Source of the DNA: Cryptomeria japonica
Lineage: Eukaryota; Streptophyta; Pinopsida; Cupressales; Cupressaceae
Length of the DNA stretch: 64,000 nt
Assembly: GCF_030272615.1 (NCBI RefSeq)
Contig: NC_081414.1
Span: forward strand, 767,944,153 to 768,008,152
Reading direction: 5' to 3'
Made by a program: the position numbers and the translations under genes. The notes below the pieces were generated by a model that was not told the origin of the DNA, made no database searches, and worked only from the letters and a program-made list of their open reading frames with translations. The first letter of the stretch is position 1; the number at the start of each line of letters is the position of its first letter. Positions 1 to 11,608 of the stretch are shown in pieces.

Positions 1-821
1 AATGATAAACAACAAAAAAAACTCCTAACTTGGAACTTCGGGAACTTGAGATTTCGAGGTTAGGGAAAAATAGAAAAACACACAAGACAAGCAAAATTCA
101 AGAATTCTAAACTAAACCAAACAAAATCTAACCTAAGATGCACAAAAATCAGCACGAAGGAGGTGAGAAGACCACCTACCTAGCACAAAAACAAAGATGG
201 TGTCGGATCGAGAGCGCGGGAGTTGGAAATCATGAGGTCAGAGCTCTGGATTCGCAAGAGTGAGTGCACAAATGACCTCCAAAATGACCTCCAAACATAT
301 ATATACCCCAACCCAACACCACATTAAATGTGACTTTGGGAACTCGGGAACCCGGGTTTCCAAAGTGCAACACAGGCGACGAGCTCGGAACCTCGGGGAC
401 CTGGGTTTCCAAAGAGCATAATAGAAAAATAACTTAGGAGTTCGGGAATCCAAACTTTTGGGGGGAAAACCAAAAAGGCAAACAAACACTTTGGGAATCC
501 GGGAACCTGGAGTTCCGAAGTGGTGCTCTGAACCGAAATAGAAGTGAACTCAAGAGTTTGGGAACCCAAACTTCCGAACAAGGAAACAAAAAAGTTGACC
601 TAGAAGTTCGAATTCCTGAACCTCTAGGGGCTACACAAACAATCAAAATAGAAACGAACTCGGGAACCCAGAAATCTGAACTCCTGAACAAAGAAACAAA
701 AACAAACATCCCACCCTGGGAACCCAAAAACCCAAACTCCCGAGGTTACCAAAACAAAAGCTAAAAAAAAAGAATAGGGAAAACCAACAGAAAAAGATAA
801 GAAACAAGGACCCGTATTTTC
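1..821. repeat. Unassigned flank with degenerate repeat
   Basis: No coding region is supported. From about 310 to 740 short units built around GGGAACCCGGG or GGGAACCCAAACTTCCGA recur in diverged form roughly every 30-60 bases. Open frames on both strands here are by-products of the repeat. The segment may be the LTR or untranslated part of the chromovirus remnant that follows, but no TG/CA boundary, PBS or target duplication was found. Confidence 0.4.
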
Positions 822-1933
822 ATGGGAATGAAAATAATGGGACTAGATATGCAGGGCATAACAAAAAGGTGCAGCATTTGTCAACATGCCAAAGGGAGAA
901 GCCAGAATGTTGGGCTATATCAGCCACTTCCAGTTCCATTTTGGCCTTGGGATTCAGTGAGTATGGACTTTGTGTTGGGTTTGCCTCACACACAAAGGGG
1001 CAATGATCCTATATTTGTTGTGGTAGATAGATTTTCTAAAATGGTGCATTTCATACCTTGTAAGAAAACTAGTGATGTCACTACCATTACTACTTTTTGG
1101 ATACTAAGTTTATGGGTCATTTTTTGGAGGACCCTACTGAAGAAATTAGGGACAAATCTGATTTTTAGTTCTATTTACCACCCCCAAACAGATGGTCAAA
1201 CAAAGGTTGTTAATCAAAGTCTATGTAATATGTTGAGATGTATTGTTGGCAAAACACCAAGGACATGGGATTTAGCTTTAACTCAAGCTAAGTTTACCTT
1301 TAATGATTCTCCTAATTGCAGTACTAGATTTAGTATGTTCTATGTTGTCTATGGTATACATCCAAGGGAGGTCTTTGAATTGAGAGATCTTGGTGGTTTG
1401 AAAAGTATAGTGCAGCAGGGAAAGATTTTTATAAACTCATACATGATCTCCATGAAGAGTTCAAGATGAATATTGAATCTAGCAATTGACAGTATAAACA
1501 ACATGCTGATAAAAAGAAGAGGGAACTTCATTTCTAGGTTAGAGACCTTTTCTTGGCTCATCTTAGAAAGGAAAGCTTTCCTACTAGTGCCTACAACAAA
1601 CTTCAGATGAAGAAAGTATGTCCTTGTAAGGTTCTCAAAAAATTCTCTACCAATGCATATGAAATAGCTCTACCTATATATTTGGGCATCTCTCCTATCT
1701 TTAATGCGGTACATCTTTATGCAAATAGGGTCAATGTACAAGAAGATGGTGTTGAGATAGAGATGCCAATCAATCTAGAACAACAAGGAACTCCTTCCAA
1801 TTCATCAGTAATAGAATGCATTCTTGATAAACAAGGAACTCCTTCCACTTCATCGGTGAAGAAGACTTGGAGCAAGGAATACTTCAAATATTTGGTTAAG
1901 TGGCAACATCGACTAGTAGAGGATTCTTCTTAG
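822..1933 (+). pseudogene. Chromovirus (Ty3/gypsy) integrase-chromodomain remnant
   Basis: This is the C-terminal part of a Ty3/gypsy polyprotein. The 822-1469 frame begins in the integrase zinc finger (CSICQHAKG), enters the catalytic core (SMDFVLGLPHTQRG, then VVVDRFSKMVHFIPCKK) and breaks near 1100. The part of the core holding the second catalytic Asp is missing. It resumes at LGTNLIFSSIYHPQTDGQT, where the usual catalytic Glu reads Lys (QTKVVNQSL). A frame change near 1470-1553 leads to a C-terminal frame ending in a chromodomain-like YFKYLVKWQHRLVEDSS. Gag, protease and RT are absent. The chromodomain tail and spacing indicate a chromovirus. It is clearly dead. Confidence 0.85.
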
Positions 1934-2775
1934 CTCACTGAACCAAAGATCATTAAACTGGGTCATATTGTTTCTGATCTCATGAGCAAGACCTCGTGAT
2001 CTTTTCTCTACCTGGGGAGCCTAATGCGAGGGAATTTACTCATTTCACAAGTTTTTGTTTGATGTTTCATTTTTCTAACTTTTGGGTTTTTTGTTGCATT
2101 TTGGTTTTCCTTCTCGTTTCCTATTACAGGTTTGTATGAGTCAATCCTTGTTTTTGTTCTTGTCCTAATTGTGACAAGAAGATTTTTTCACTTAAGAATT
2201 CTAAGTCTTGAGTAACAACTAATAGTTGCACACGTTTGTAGTTGGTTGCCAAGGCCATGTTGGCAGCCATTGGCCAATCAAACCCAAATTCTCCTTCTAT
2301 TTGAAAGCGATGGTTGATGAATCGAGGGTTGGTTGAGTTATTAAAGGAGAACTCAAAGAGAAGAATAAGTGATAAGTGCAGACTGATTGGATCTCTTGGA
2401 CATGAAGGATTGAATGGGCCTATAAGGAGATCGGCCAAGACAGCCTGCAAGGAGACGTTGTGTCAATGGATGAATGATAGACCAATTTCAATAAGAATCG
2501 GGTAACCTTGTAATAAGGATGAATCAATTAAGAATAAAAGTCTTCATTGTTTTGTGGTTGCATGCAATGGATGCCTTATAGAGACTATTTGTTTTCTATT
2601 ATGCTTGTAGTAGACCGATGATGTTATTATAATTATTTTGTCTAATACTTGAACTTCCTATCATTATTTCCCTGACAATTACTTGTAAGTTTTTATGTTT
2701 GTTTTATTCAATTGGTGACCAGCAACACGTGCCATCACAATATCATAAGATTCTCTTACACATAATGAAATTTAT
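1934..2775. other. Non-coding segment downstream of integrase remnant
   Basis: AT-rich, probably the 3' untranslated part and LTR of the preceding remnant. The frames at 2124-2450 and 2314-2505 show no recognisable domain and are not supported as genes. I could not fix an LTR boundary. Confidence 0.4.
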
Positions 2776-3797
2776 ATGATTTTAAAGACCTTTTATACAC
2801 TTCCCCAAGTATTCAACACATGGAAAATAATGTCACCTTATAGTGGGAAGTTCCACTCATGTGAGGAAAAAATAATGAATATACATGAACTTTGGGAGTG
2901 CAAAGTTGGGAAACCTTTTTCCAACATTCTCCCACATATTAAACACCTTGTAAGGAAAAAAGAGCTTAAATATTACCATCTAGATAATAGGGGTCATGAG
3001 GTTAATAGATTCACTCATCACCTAAATTTGTATGTACTAAAAAATATTCTTAATGAATATATAGAAATTTCCAAACTAACAACCTTTTCTAGCATCATCC
3101 TCCCATCCTTACCATTTTATGAAAAAAATGGTATTGGATATCAATGTGCTTACTCGTCATATGAAATGTTAGCTTCTTACCTAGACATATGGTCACCTAA
3201 CTATCACATAGAACTCTCATAGGTCTTTAAATTAGCTACATGTGTGAACACAAACTCTTAAGATACATTTCTTCATTATAGCTAGGAGTAGTTTCCAATG
3301 TGTACTTACTCATCATAAAAATCTATTCTAAGAGAGAAGCTATATGGCTTCCTTATAGCTAAGAATAGTTGCCATGTACTTACTCATCAAAATTATTTAG
3401 TGCATGAAAAAGAGTATCACCTCATATTAGGATGCTCCAATCTTCATGCAAGTAAAAAATTAGTGAATCTATACAAATAATTAATAAATATGAACATTGA
3501 AATGTTCGGTTGAGACATATTTTCCCAATATTCTCTCATTTTTTGAACACCTTGCAAGAGAAAAAGTATCATCTAACTACTAGCTTGGGTCATGAGGCTC
3601 ATAGATTCATTTATCCAACTAGACTTGTATCTACACACATGATTCAATAATGGATTTGTAACATTTATCAAATAATCAACCATTTTATAGCATCATCATC
3701 TACCATGTTATAAGTAAAATGATACTAAAAATCAATATGCTTATATGAAATTTCATCTTCTTGCTAGGCATATGACACTCTTACTATCACATAGCTC
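2776..3797 (+). repeat. 3' internal end of a non-autonomous LTR element, cut by copia insertion
   Basis: About 3705-3797 is homologous to 22910-22985, the sequence just upstream of the LTR at 23019. It continues after the copia insertion at 11336-11371 and runs into the LTR at 11372. A related block also occurs at about 3140-3225, so the segment contains local duplications. The 148-codon frame at 2776-3222 has no domain I recognise and lies in this repeat, so I do not call it a gene. Confidence 0.6.
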
Positions 3798-5337
3798 TGT
3801 TGGCATATTGTGAACCGGTATGAGGACATAATGATATTGTATGTTCTCATTGATGTCAATATGTGATATGAAGAGAGAACCGACATACGTGAGAACTAGC
3901 ATATGTGAGAACCGGTATATATGCCAAAGTAAAGCGGTATATTTGTTCAAGGTGAATCGGCATGTAGTCATGGGAACTAGCACATGGAAGCATTGTATGA
4001 CTACCGGTTGGTAGGTAGTTTCCACTTCAGGATTTTTGGTTGGAGTACCTCAAGCCTGTGTGACTCAATCGGTGATCTTTGTGTGATGAGTTAGCAGTAT
4101 AACAAAGAACTGATCATGTTGCAATGTTAGCCTTATGTGCGTGAAGGATCTTGCATGAAGAAGACTATCCCTATCTACCTCAGGAATGTGCAAAGTTTGT
4201 AAACGGTGAAAACGCATGATGGATTATCAGCCACCATGAAATTGGTGAATAATGAACGATGGAGAATGTCTTGAGATTTATTCAAGATCTGTTGCATTCA
4301 ATACAGTATGATCAATGGTCAAGATTGAACCGTTTGAATTCCTTAACCTAATAGGTCTAGGGTTTAGAGTTTATGCTACCGACCTGTCTATTGTCCTATA
4401 AGGTCAATGTTGTGATTCTTTCAGAGGTTGTTGGCAAAAGTTGTGTGTGAGTATCCAAGAGAAGGGATACGTGATTCTTGCCAGACCAGAGGAGAGAAGT
4501 GATACCTGCAGAGTGTAAGTGCAGAAGGTGAAGAGGAGCTTAAGCGGATCTGCATTGGCATTGAGTGTTGTTACCAGATCATTGTAATACCTATTGATCT
4601 CTAACCACCTCAACAGTTGGAAAATCCCCTAACAGGGTAGCCTTAACTGGCTTGTTGTAAATCCCTTAATAGGGTAACTCGAAGTTATTGAGATCTGGAA
4701 AGCTAGAGAGCTCTAGAAATCCTTTAGCTATTGAGTTCTTGAAATCCTCTAACAAGGTACCCTTAATAGAGTTTAACCCTTAACCAGGTATTGTAGCCAT
4801 CCCTTAACCGGGTGATCTCTAACAGGATCGGTTCCTAGCAGAACCTTTTGTAATGTCTTTAACCGGACAAGGCTCCTAACAAAGCGGACTTCCAAAGAGT
4901 TCAAAAATAGCTTGTGGGTATTCATCCCCACCATGGTTTTTACTAGTTGGGTTTCCATGTGAAAAAAAAGTGTGTCATGTGTGATGCTTTGTTAATGCCT
5001 GTTAAGCATATGATTGTTCTGTGTTTTATGCCTGTCAATAAAACATGTTGAACTGGCTGTTGTGAAGATATAATGATAGATTACCTATTCATGCATAAGG
5101 GTGAAATGGTATTGTAGTTTTGAGTTGAGTGGAAAGCTAAGTGAGTAACCAATTTATGATTGTTTTAGTTGTTCTGGGTTTTACCAGTTGCACTCTGTTT
5201 CAAACCGGTGTCACTGTTTGCCAGTCATTCAGAGATATTGTCATTGAACTGGTTTAGGACTATATTTTATCTATACTGATTCACCCCCCTCCCTCTCAGT
5301 ACCGGTTGGGTACTATTCATTCATCATTGAGTTGTCA
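3798..5337 (+). repeat. 5' LTR of the copia element
   Basis: Starts TGTTGGCAT and ends TTGTCA. It contains GATGTCAATATG near the start, an array of CCCTTAAC/GGGT units at about 4620-4880, the block CCACCATGGTTTTT near 4928 and a poly-C tract near 5283. It aligns along its whole length with the 3' LTR at 9776, with scattered differences that are mostly transitions and often CG or CNG sites. Confidence 0.95.
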
Positions 5338-5339
5338 AT

Positions 5340-5351
5340 TGGTATAAGAGC
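5340..5351 (+). promoter_or_regulatory. Primer binding site, initiator-Met tRNA type
   Basis: TGGTATAAGAGC begins two bases after the 5' LTR end. It differs by one base from the plant initiator-methionine PBS TGGTATCAGAGC. Confidence 0.85.
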
Positions 5352-5408
5352 ATCCTCCAGGTCCTCTGTGTTGTAAGATTAACCGCTTGAGGGAAAGATT
5401 CTGTTGTA

Positions 5409-6310
5409 ATGATGAAGAGGGAAGGTCCAAAGTTTAACAAAGAAAATTTCAGTATATGGAAAGACAGAATTAAGATATACATCAGAAGCATGGGTGCTCA
5501 ACACTGGAGTTATGTTGAGAATCCCTATGTTGCCCCTACCGGTACTCTCACCGATGATCAAAAGAGAGAGATATAGGAAAATGGGCAAGTCATGGAAGCC
5601 CTAATCAGTAGTTTATCTGATATTGAGTTCATTGATGTTCAAGATAAGGTAAATCCCAAAGAGGTATGGGATGCTCTTAAAAATATCTATGGAGGTGATG
5701 AGCATGTAAAACAAGCTAAGGAAGAAAGCCTTAGAGGAAAGTTTGAAGACATGCGAATGGTTGAAGGTGAAACCATTCAACATTATGGTATAAGAATCAA
5801 AACAATTGTTGGAGATATCAAGAGTGCAGGTGGTAAAATAGAAGATTCCACTATGGTAAGCAAAGTCCTGAGATCCCTATTGTCGGTCTATGCAATAAGG
5901 GTTGCTGCTATTCAGGAGCTGAGATCAATAGACAAGACTAAGGTATCCTTGGACTCCATCATAGCCAAGTTGACAGCCTATGAGATAAATAGTTTTGATG
6001 GTAGTGTTCAAAAGACTGAATCAGCTTTTAAAGCCTCTGCTATACCATCCAAAAAAGGAAAAGAAGCTAGAACTAGTGGTGAACCTAGATAGAGCAGAGA
6101 AATGGATGATGAGGAGATTCTGATGGCATTTGAAGCTCTCCTTGCCAGGAAGCTTCCTAAAGGAATTGGTAAATACAAAGGTAAGCTACCTTTGAAATGC
6201 TTTTCTTGTAATCGGATAGGACATATTGCTATAAATTGTCCTAATGGTGATAACAAGGACAAACCAGAAAGGTTAAGGAAATTCAAAGCAGGAAACCAGA
6301 GAAACTATTT
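5409..6310 (+). pseudogene. gag: Copia gag (nucleocapsid region)
   Basis: The Met codon at 5409 opens the frame used by the rest of the polyprotein. A TAG at 5574 and another at 6090 interrupt it. The 5592-6092 part has the copia Gag core (VNPKEVWDALKNIYGG, LRGKFEDMRM, HYGIRIKTIV). After the second TAG the CCHC zinc knuckle CFSCNRIGHIAINC lies at 6198-6239. Both stops fit Gln CAG to TAG changes. The role is packaging of element RNA in virus-like particles. It cannot be made full length now. Confidence 0.92.
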
Positions 6311-7424
6311 TGTGGCAGTTGATGAAGGTGTCACAGATGAAGAACCAAAGGATGAAGAAAATGAAGATATTGTGTTTGTTGTTGTCAAAGAAGATGTGTC
6401 AGACAAGAAGGCTCTTGTCTCCTGGTTTGATAATTCCAATGAGTGGATCATTGACAGTGGTTGTTCTCACCATATGACTGGTGACCGAAGCAAGTTTCTA
6501 TCCTTGGAGGAGTATGATGGTGGTGTGGTTCGCTTTGGCAATGATGCACCATGCATGGTCAAAGGTAGAGGGTCCTTTTGTCTGAATGGAAAGAGTAGTG
6601 CTGACAATGTGTACTGGGTTGATGGTCTCAGACACAACCTACTGAGTCTTGCCCAGCTAAATGATAGTGGCCTCACTCTGGAATTCAAGAATGGAGTTTG
6701 TAGAATCAAAGGAAAAGATGGTGAATTGGTGGCCACCGGCATGCAGACCAAAGGTAACCTATTTCATCTAAATGCAAATATAAGTACATGTCTTATGGCT
6801 AAGTTTGATGATAGCTGGATATGGCATAGGAGACTCTGCCATGTAAACTTTGATAACATTGTGAAGGCTAGTAAGATCAAGGCAGTTAGAGGGTTGTTGG
6901 TGCTAAGAAAACTAGATAATACCTTGTGCAGAGAGTGTCAATTGGGGAAAATGTCTTCCTCAACCTTTAAAGGTAAATCTTTCACTGCTGACAACTTGCT
7001 TGATCTTGTGCATACTGATTTGTGTGGTCCTATGAAAACTAGAAGTGTGCAGGGTGATAGGTACTTCATGATTCTCACTGATGACTGCTCAAGAATGATG
7101 TGGGTCACATTCTTGAAAGACAAGTCTGAAGCCTTTGTGAAGTTCAAAGCTTTCAGAGCATTAGTGGAGAAGGAAAGTGGTAAAAGGATCAAGTGTCTCA
7201 GAATTGATCAAGGAGGGGAATTCACTTCCGGTGAATTCAACAAGTATTGTGAAGAATTTGGCATCAAGAGGCAATTATCTACCCCTCAGACTCCACAGCA
7301 AAATGGCCTAGTAGAGAGGAATAACCGAATTGTGGTTCAAGCAGCTAGAACCATGTTGATTCAAGGAAAGGTAGCTCACACCTTTTGGAGAGTAGTAAGA
7401 AATGTAGTCTACACAATGAACTAG
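6311..7424 (+). pseudogene. pol: Copia protease and integrase
   Basis: Open in the gag frame through to a TAG at 7422. The aspartic protease motif IIDSGCSHHMTG lies near 6447-6482. Integrase follows: zinc finger HRRLCHVNF...CRECQLGK (about 6822-6945), then catalytic Asp in LVHTDLCGPM (about 7009), Asp in RIDQGGEF (about 7202) and Glu in NGLVERNNR (about 7305). All three catalytic acids of the core are still present. The stop at 7422 falls in the integrase C-terminal region, which continues in frame to 8003. Gag, PR and IN lie in one frame upstream of RT, the copia order. Confidence 0.93.
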
Positions 7425-8003
7425 GTACTCATCAAGAAAGGTAAGGATGAAACTCCTTATGAGTGTTGGACCGATAAGACACCTGTGGTTAGCTACTTTA
7501 GAGTGTTTGGTAGAAAATGTTACTTCAAGAGGAGTGAACACCAGAGCAAATTTGATGCAAAATCTGATGAGGGAATATTCCTAGGATATTCCACCAAGAG
7601 TAAAGCTCTCAAGTGTTTCAACAATAGGACTCAGAGAATTATGGAAAGCATCAATGTGAGAGTTGATGAAACCTCTAAGAAATCGAAGGAAACCGGTAGT
7701 GAGAAAGATGTAAATGAGCCGGTTGCAACCTTCTGGGAACTGGTTGTTAGTCAACCAAGTACCAATAATAGTATTCCTAAACCGGTGAATGCTTATACTG
7801 ATGAAGATGAGGATGAAGAGGAAAAGCAAGAAGAACCCGTCAAGACTATTCCTCGTTATGTCAAGCTAAATCATGATCCTAAGCAGATCATAGGAGATAA
7901 GGATGTAGGAATCCTTACAAGAAGAAAGATCAGAGAAAAATCATGTATGATCTCTGAATTTGAGCCTAAATCATTCAAAGAGGCTCATAAAGATGAAGAC
8001 TAG
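7425..8003 (+). pseudogene. Copia integrase C-terminal region and linker
   Basis: Same frame, between two TAG codons. It begins with the conserved copia integrase C-terminal part (FRVFGRKCYFKR, EGIFLGYSTKSKALKCFN). It then becomes an acidic, low-complexity linker (DEDEDEEEKQEE) and ends EFEPKSFKEAHKDED just before the RT. The TAG at 8001 sits where related elements usually have Trp, which would be TGG to TAG. Confidence 0.88.
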
Positions 8004-8012
8004 ATCAAGGCA

Positions 8013-8789
8013 ATGGAAGAGGAACTTGACCAGATAGAAAAAAATGGTACATGGTCCTTGGTACCCAGACTAGAGCATAAAAATGTCATTGGCACCAAAT
8101 GGGTGTTCAGAAACAAGCTGAATGAGGATGGTACAGTGATTAGGAACAAAGCCAGATTAGTGTGCAAAGGATATACTCAAGAAGAAGGAGAAGACTATGG
8201 AGAAACCTTTTCTCCAGTAGCCAGATTGGAAGGAGTTCGTATGATTCTTGCATATGCAGCTTTTAAAGGCTTCAAAGTATATCAAATGGATGTAAAATCG
8301 ACATTCCTAAATGGTGTACTTGAAGAGGAGGTGTATATTGAGAAACCAGATGGGTTTTCCCTATCTGAAGATAGTGACATGGTATGTAGGCTACATAAAG
8401 CCTTATATGGTCTAAAGCACATACCTAGGGCATGGTATGAGTGCCTACATTCCCATCTTGTGAAGATTGGATTTGAGAGAACAAGTGAAGATAGCAATAT
8501 CTACTTGAAGTCTGAAGGAGATCAGATCTTGATCTGTGAGGTATTTGTTGATGACATTATCTTTGGTGGAGATGACAAGATGAGTCATGAGTTTGCTGAT
8601 GAGATGAAGGAAGAGTTTGAGATGTCACTCATAGGGGAGATTCATTGGACTACAGATCCAATAGATGAAGGATGGAATCTTTATCACTCAGTCCAAGTAT
8701 GTCAAAGAGGTGTTGAAGACCTTTGGTATGGAAGATAGCAAACCAGTTGGTACACCAATGGTGACCAGTTGAAAATTATCAAAAGAGGA
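8013..8789 (+). pseudogene. pol: Copia reverse transcriptase
   Basis: RT begins [33 protein letters not shown] carries the first catalytic Asp. FVDDIIFGG, the YVDD-type box, lies near 8546-8572 with both Asp residues kept. Reading is lost at about 8625-8640, where a frameshift follows MSLIGEI. A TGA near 8770 follows in the RT-RNase H connection. The fold is complete up to the thumb region, so death is from point lesions and a small indel rather than truncation. Confidence 0.93.
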
Positions 8790-9489
8790 TGATTCTGCAT
8801 TGGTTGATGAGAAGGAATATCAATCCATGATTGGTAAGTTACATTATGTAGTGTATAGAAAATTGGATATTGCACATGTAGTTGGCATTACTGCAAGGTT
8901 CCAGGAAAGTCCAAGACAATCCCACTTGGTTGCAGTCAAGCGGATTCCTAGGTATCTGAAGGGAACTGTTGACTATGGATTGTGGTATCCATATAGAAAG
9001 GACTTCAACTTGAAAGTGTTCACAGATGCTGATTGGGCTGGTAATGTGGATGACTGAAAAACCACAACCGGTGGTGCATTCTTTCTCGGCGGTAGACTGG
9101 TCTCATGGATGAGTAAGAAGTAGAGTTGTATCTCTCGGTCTACAGTGGAAGTGGAGTATGTTGCAACTTTTATGAACTGCACTTAGACAATCTGGATGAA
9201 GCATGTATTAAATGGCTTCAAAATCCTTGTATCTGAACCGATAAGTATATTCTGTGATAATACAAGTGCTATCAATATTTCAAAGAATTTGGTTTTACAT
9301 TCTAGAACCAAGCACTCTGAGCTTAAGTATCATTTCTTGAGGGAAAAGGTTCAGAACAAAGAGATTGCACTGGAGCATGTGGCCAGTAAGGAGCAGTTAG
9401 CAGACATATTCACCAAGCCTCTCCCAAAGACTACATTTACACACTTAAGAGGTGAATTATGGGTATTGCCCCTTCAGGAGCTGAACTAA
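8790..9489 (+). pseudogene. pol: Copia RNase H
   Basis: Starts with the RT-RNase H junction (KEYQSMIGKLHYVVYRKLDIAH). The catalytic Asp segment VFTDADWAGN is near 9018-9047. It is broken by TGA near 9055 and TAG near 9121 and 9184, then closes with IFCDNTSAINISKN, RTKHSELKYHFLRE and EQLADIFTKPLP. It ends at TAA 9487. The two TAGs fit former CAG Gln codons. Confidence 0.92.
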
Positions 9490-9775
9490 AGGTATATGTT
9501 CCACATCATTCATGTATTGCATAGTCAAATCTTTCTTCAGGATTGATGTGTTGAAGGATGCTACTCCTCAGGGGGAGTAGCATAATGGAATAGGGAAACT
9601 TGTGCCTCCACTTTGGCATTGTTGTCAAAGGGGGAGAAGATGTAAAGTGGAGAAGATATCTGTAGAAATTGGGGGAGAAGATGTAAAGCAGAGAAGATAT
9701 CTACAAAAATTGGGGGAGAAGATGTGAAGCGGAGAGATATCTTTGTATATTGCCATCAATGCCAAAGGGGGAGAT
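9490..9775 (+). promoter_or_regulatory. 3' untranslated region with repeated polypurine tracts
   Basis: Between the polyprotein end and the 3' LTR, a 41-base unit starting GGGGGAGAAGATGTAAAG is repeated at 9630-9670 and 9671-9711, and partly at 9712-9748. The true PPT CCAAAGGGGGAGAT at 9762-9775 abuts the LTR. The context around 9614-9636 closely resembles that around 9752-9774, so the PPT region itself seems duplicated. Confidence 0.8.
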
Positions 9776-11330
9776 TGTTGGCATTATGTGAACCAGTATG
9801 AGGACATAATGATATTGCATGTTGTCACTGATGTCAATATGTGATATGAAGAGAGAACTGGCATATGTGAGAACCAACATATGTGAGAACCAACATATGT
9901 GAGAACCAGTATATATGCCAAAGTAAAGCGATATATTTGTTCAAGGTGAACCGGCATGTAGTCATGGGAACCGGCACATGGAAGCATTGTATGACTACCC
10001 GTTGGTAGGTAGTTTCCACTTCAGGATTTCCGGTTGGAGTACCTCAAGCCTGTATGACTCAAATGGTGATCTTTGTATGATGAGTTAGCAGTATAACAAA
10101 GAACTAATCATGTTGCCACATCAACCTTGTGCATGTGAAGGATCTTGCATGAAGAAGACTATCCCTATCTACCTCAGGAATGTGCGAAGTTTGTAAATGG
10201 TGAAAATGCATGATGGATTATCAGCCGCCATGAAATCAATGGATAATGAATGATGGAGAATGTCTTGAGATTTATTCAAGATCTATTGCATTCAATACAG
10301 TATGATCAATGGTCAGGATTGAACCGTTTGAATTCCTTAACCCAATAGGTCTAGGGTTTAGGGTTTATGCTACCGACCTATCTGTTGTCCTATAAGGTCG
10401 ATGTTGTGATTCTTTCAAAGGTTGTGGCAAAATTTGTGTGTGAATATCCAAGAGAAGGGATGCGTGATTCTTGCCAAACCAAAGGAGAGAAGTGATACCT
10501 GCATAGTGTAAGTACAGAAGGTGAAGAGGAGCTTAAGCAGATCTGCATTGGCATTGAGTGCTATTACCAGATCATTATAATACTTGTTGATCTCTAACCA
10601 CCTCAACAGTTGGAAAATCCCCTAACAGGGTAGCCTTAACTGGCTTGCTATAAATCCCTTAATAGGGTAACTCAAAGTTATTGAGATCTAGAAAGCTAGA
10701 GAGCTCTAGAAATCCTTTAGCTATTGAGTTCTTGAAATCCTCTAACAAGGTACCCTTAACAGGGTTTAACCCTTAACCAGGTATTGTAGCCATCCCTTAA
10801 TTGGGTGATCTCTAATAGGATCAGTTCCTGGTAGAACCTTTTGTAATGTCTTTAACTGGACAAGGCTCCTAACAGAGTGGACTTCCAAAGAGTTCAAAAA
10901 CATCTTGTGGGTATTCATCCCCACCGTGGTTTTTCCCAGTTGGGTTTCCACATGAAAAATATGTGTGTCATGTGTGATTATTTTATCTTTTGATGCTTTG
11001 TTATTGCCTGTTAAGCATATGATGGTTTTGTGTTTTATGTCTGTCAATAAAACATGTTGAACTGGTTGTTGTGAAGATATGATGATAGATTACCTGTTCA
11101 TGCATAAGGGTGAAATGGTATTGTAGTTTTGAGTTGAGTGGAAAGCTAAGTGAGTAACCAATTTATGATTGTTTTAGTTGTTTTGAGTTTTACCAGTTGC
11201 ACTCTGTTTCAAACCAGTGTCACTATTTGCTAGTCATTGAACCGGTTTAGGACTGTATTTTGTCTGTACTGATTCACCCCCCCCCCTCTCATTACCGGTT
11301 GGGTACTATTCATTCATCATTGAGTTATCA
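9776..11330 (+). repeat. 3' LTR of the copia element
   Basis: Starts TGTTGGCAT directly after the PPT and ends GAGTTATCA, followed by target duplication AGCTC. Compared with the 5' LTR it has an extra ACATATGTGAGAACC unit near 9880 and a short deletion near 11235. It also shows many CG to CA/TG changes (ACCGGT to ACCAGT), consistent with decay after insertion. Confidence 0.95.
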
Positions 11331-11335
11331 AGCTC

Positions 11336-11608
11336 TAATAGCTCTTTAACTCAGCACCACAATTGAACAAATGTTGGAGTAATTGGGACATTATCTAATT
11401 AATTCTATAATTAGGCCCTTATTGCTTTATTTGCTTAAGCTAAACTTAGACCTACTTTTTATATTTTATTAGATTAGGATAATAATAGCTTATTTTGTCT
11501 CATTCATTATGATTGTGACACTTGTCTCTAGATAATTTAATATTCCTTTAGGGTTTGCATCAAGGGATTCATCTTTATGCTTTTATTTAAGCATTCTTTC
11601 ATTCATTG
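11336..11608 (+). repeat. Internal end (11336-11371) plus 5' part of split LTR (TGTTGGAGT family)
   Basis: After the copia target duplication the interrupted repeat resumes and reaches an LTR start, TGTTGGAGTAATTG, at 11372. The LTR is colinear with 23019-23230 up to the target site CATTG at 11604-11608, where the LARD-like element is inserted. Its other part is at 21185-21326. Confidence 0.85.

Larger units (their letters stand above)
3798..11330 (+). mobile_element. Complete but inactive Ty1/copia LTR retrotransposon
   Basis: The element has two LTRs (3798-5337 and 9776-11330), an initiator-Met-type PBS, gag, protease, integrase, RT and RNase H in copia order, and a polypurine tract against the 3' LTR. 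It is flanked by the 5-base duplication AGCTC (3793-3797 and 11331-11335). A related, uninterrupted copy of the target site is present near 22978-22992. The polyprotein carries many stop codons and at least one frameshift. The long LTRs contain a poly-C tract near the 3' end and a CCACCATGG-like block, features I associate with SIRE/Maximus-type elements. The lineage is not certain. Confidence 0.95.

Noticed and set aside
2700-2740. GGTGACCAGCAACA as an LTR end plus PBS
   Set aside because: It has a vague likeness to a PBS, but no matching LTR start, partner LTR or target duplication was found.
2776-3222. 148-codon frame as a host gene
   Set aside because: Lies in a repeat whose other copy (near 22900) does not preserve the frame. 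No recognised domain.
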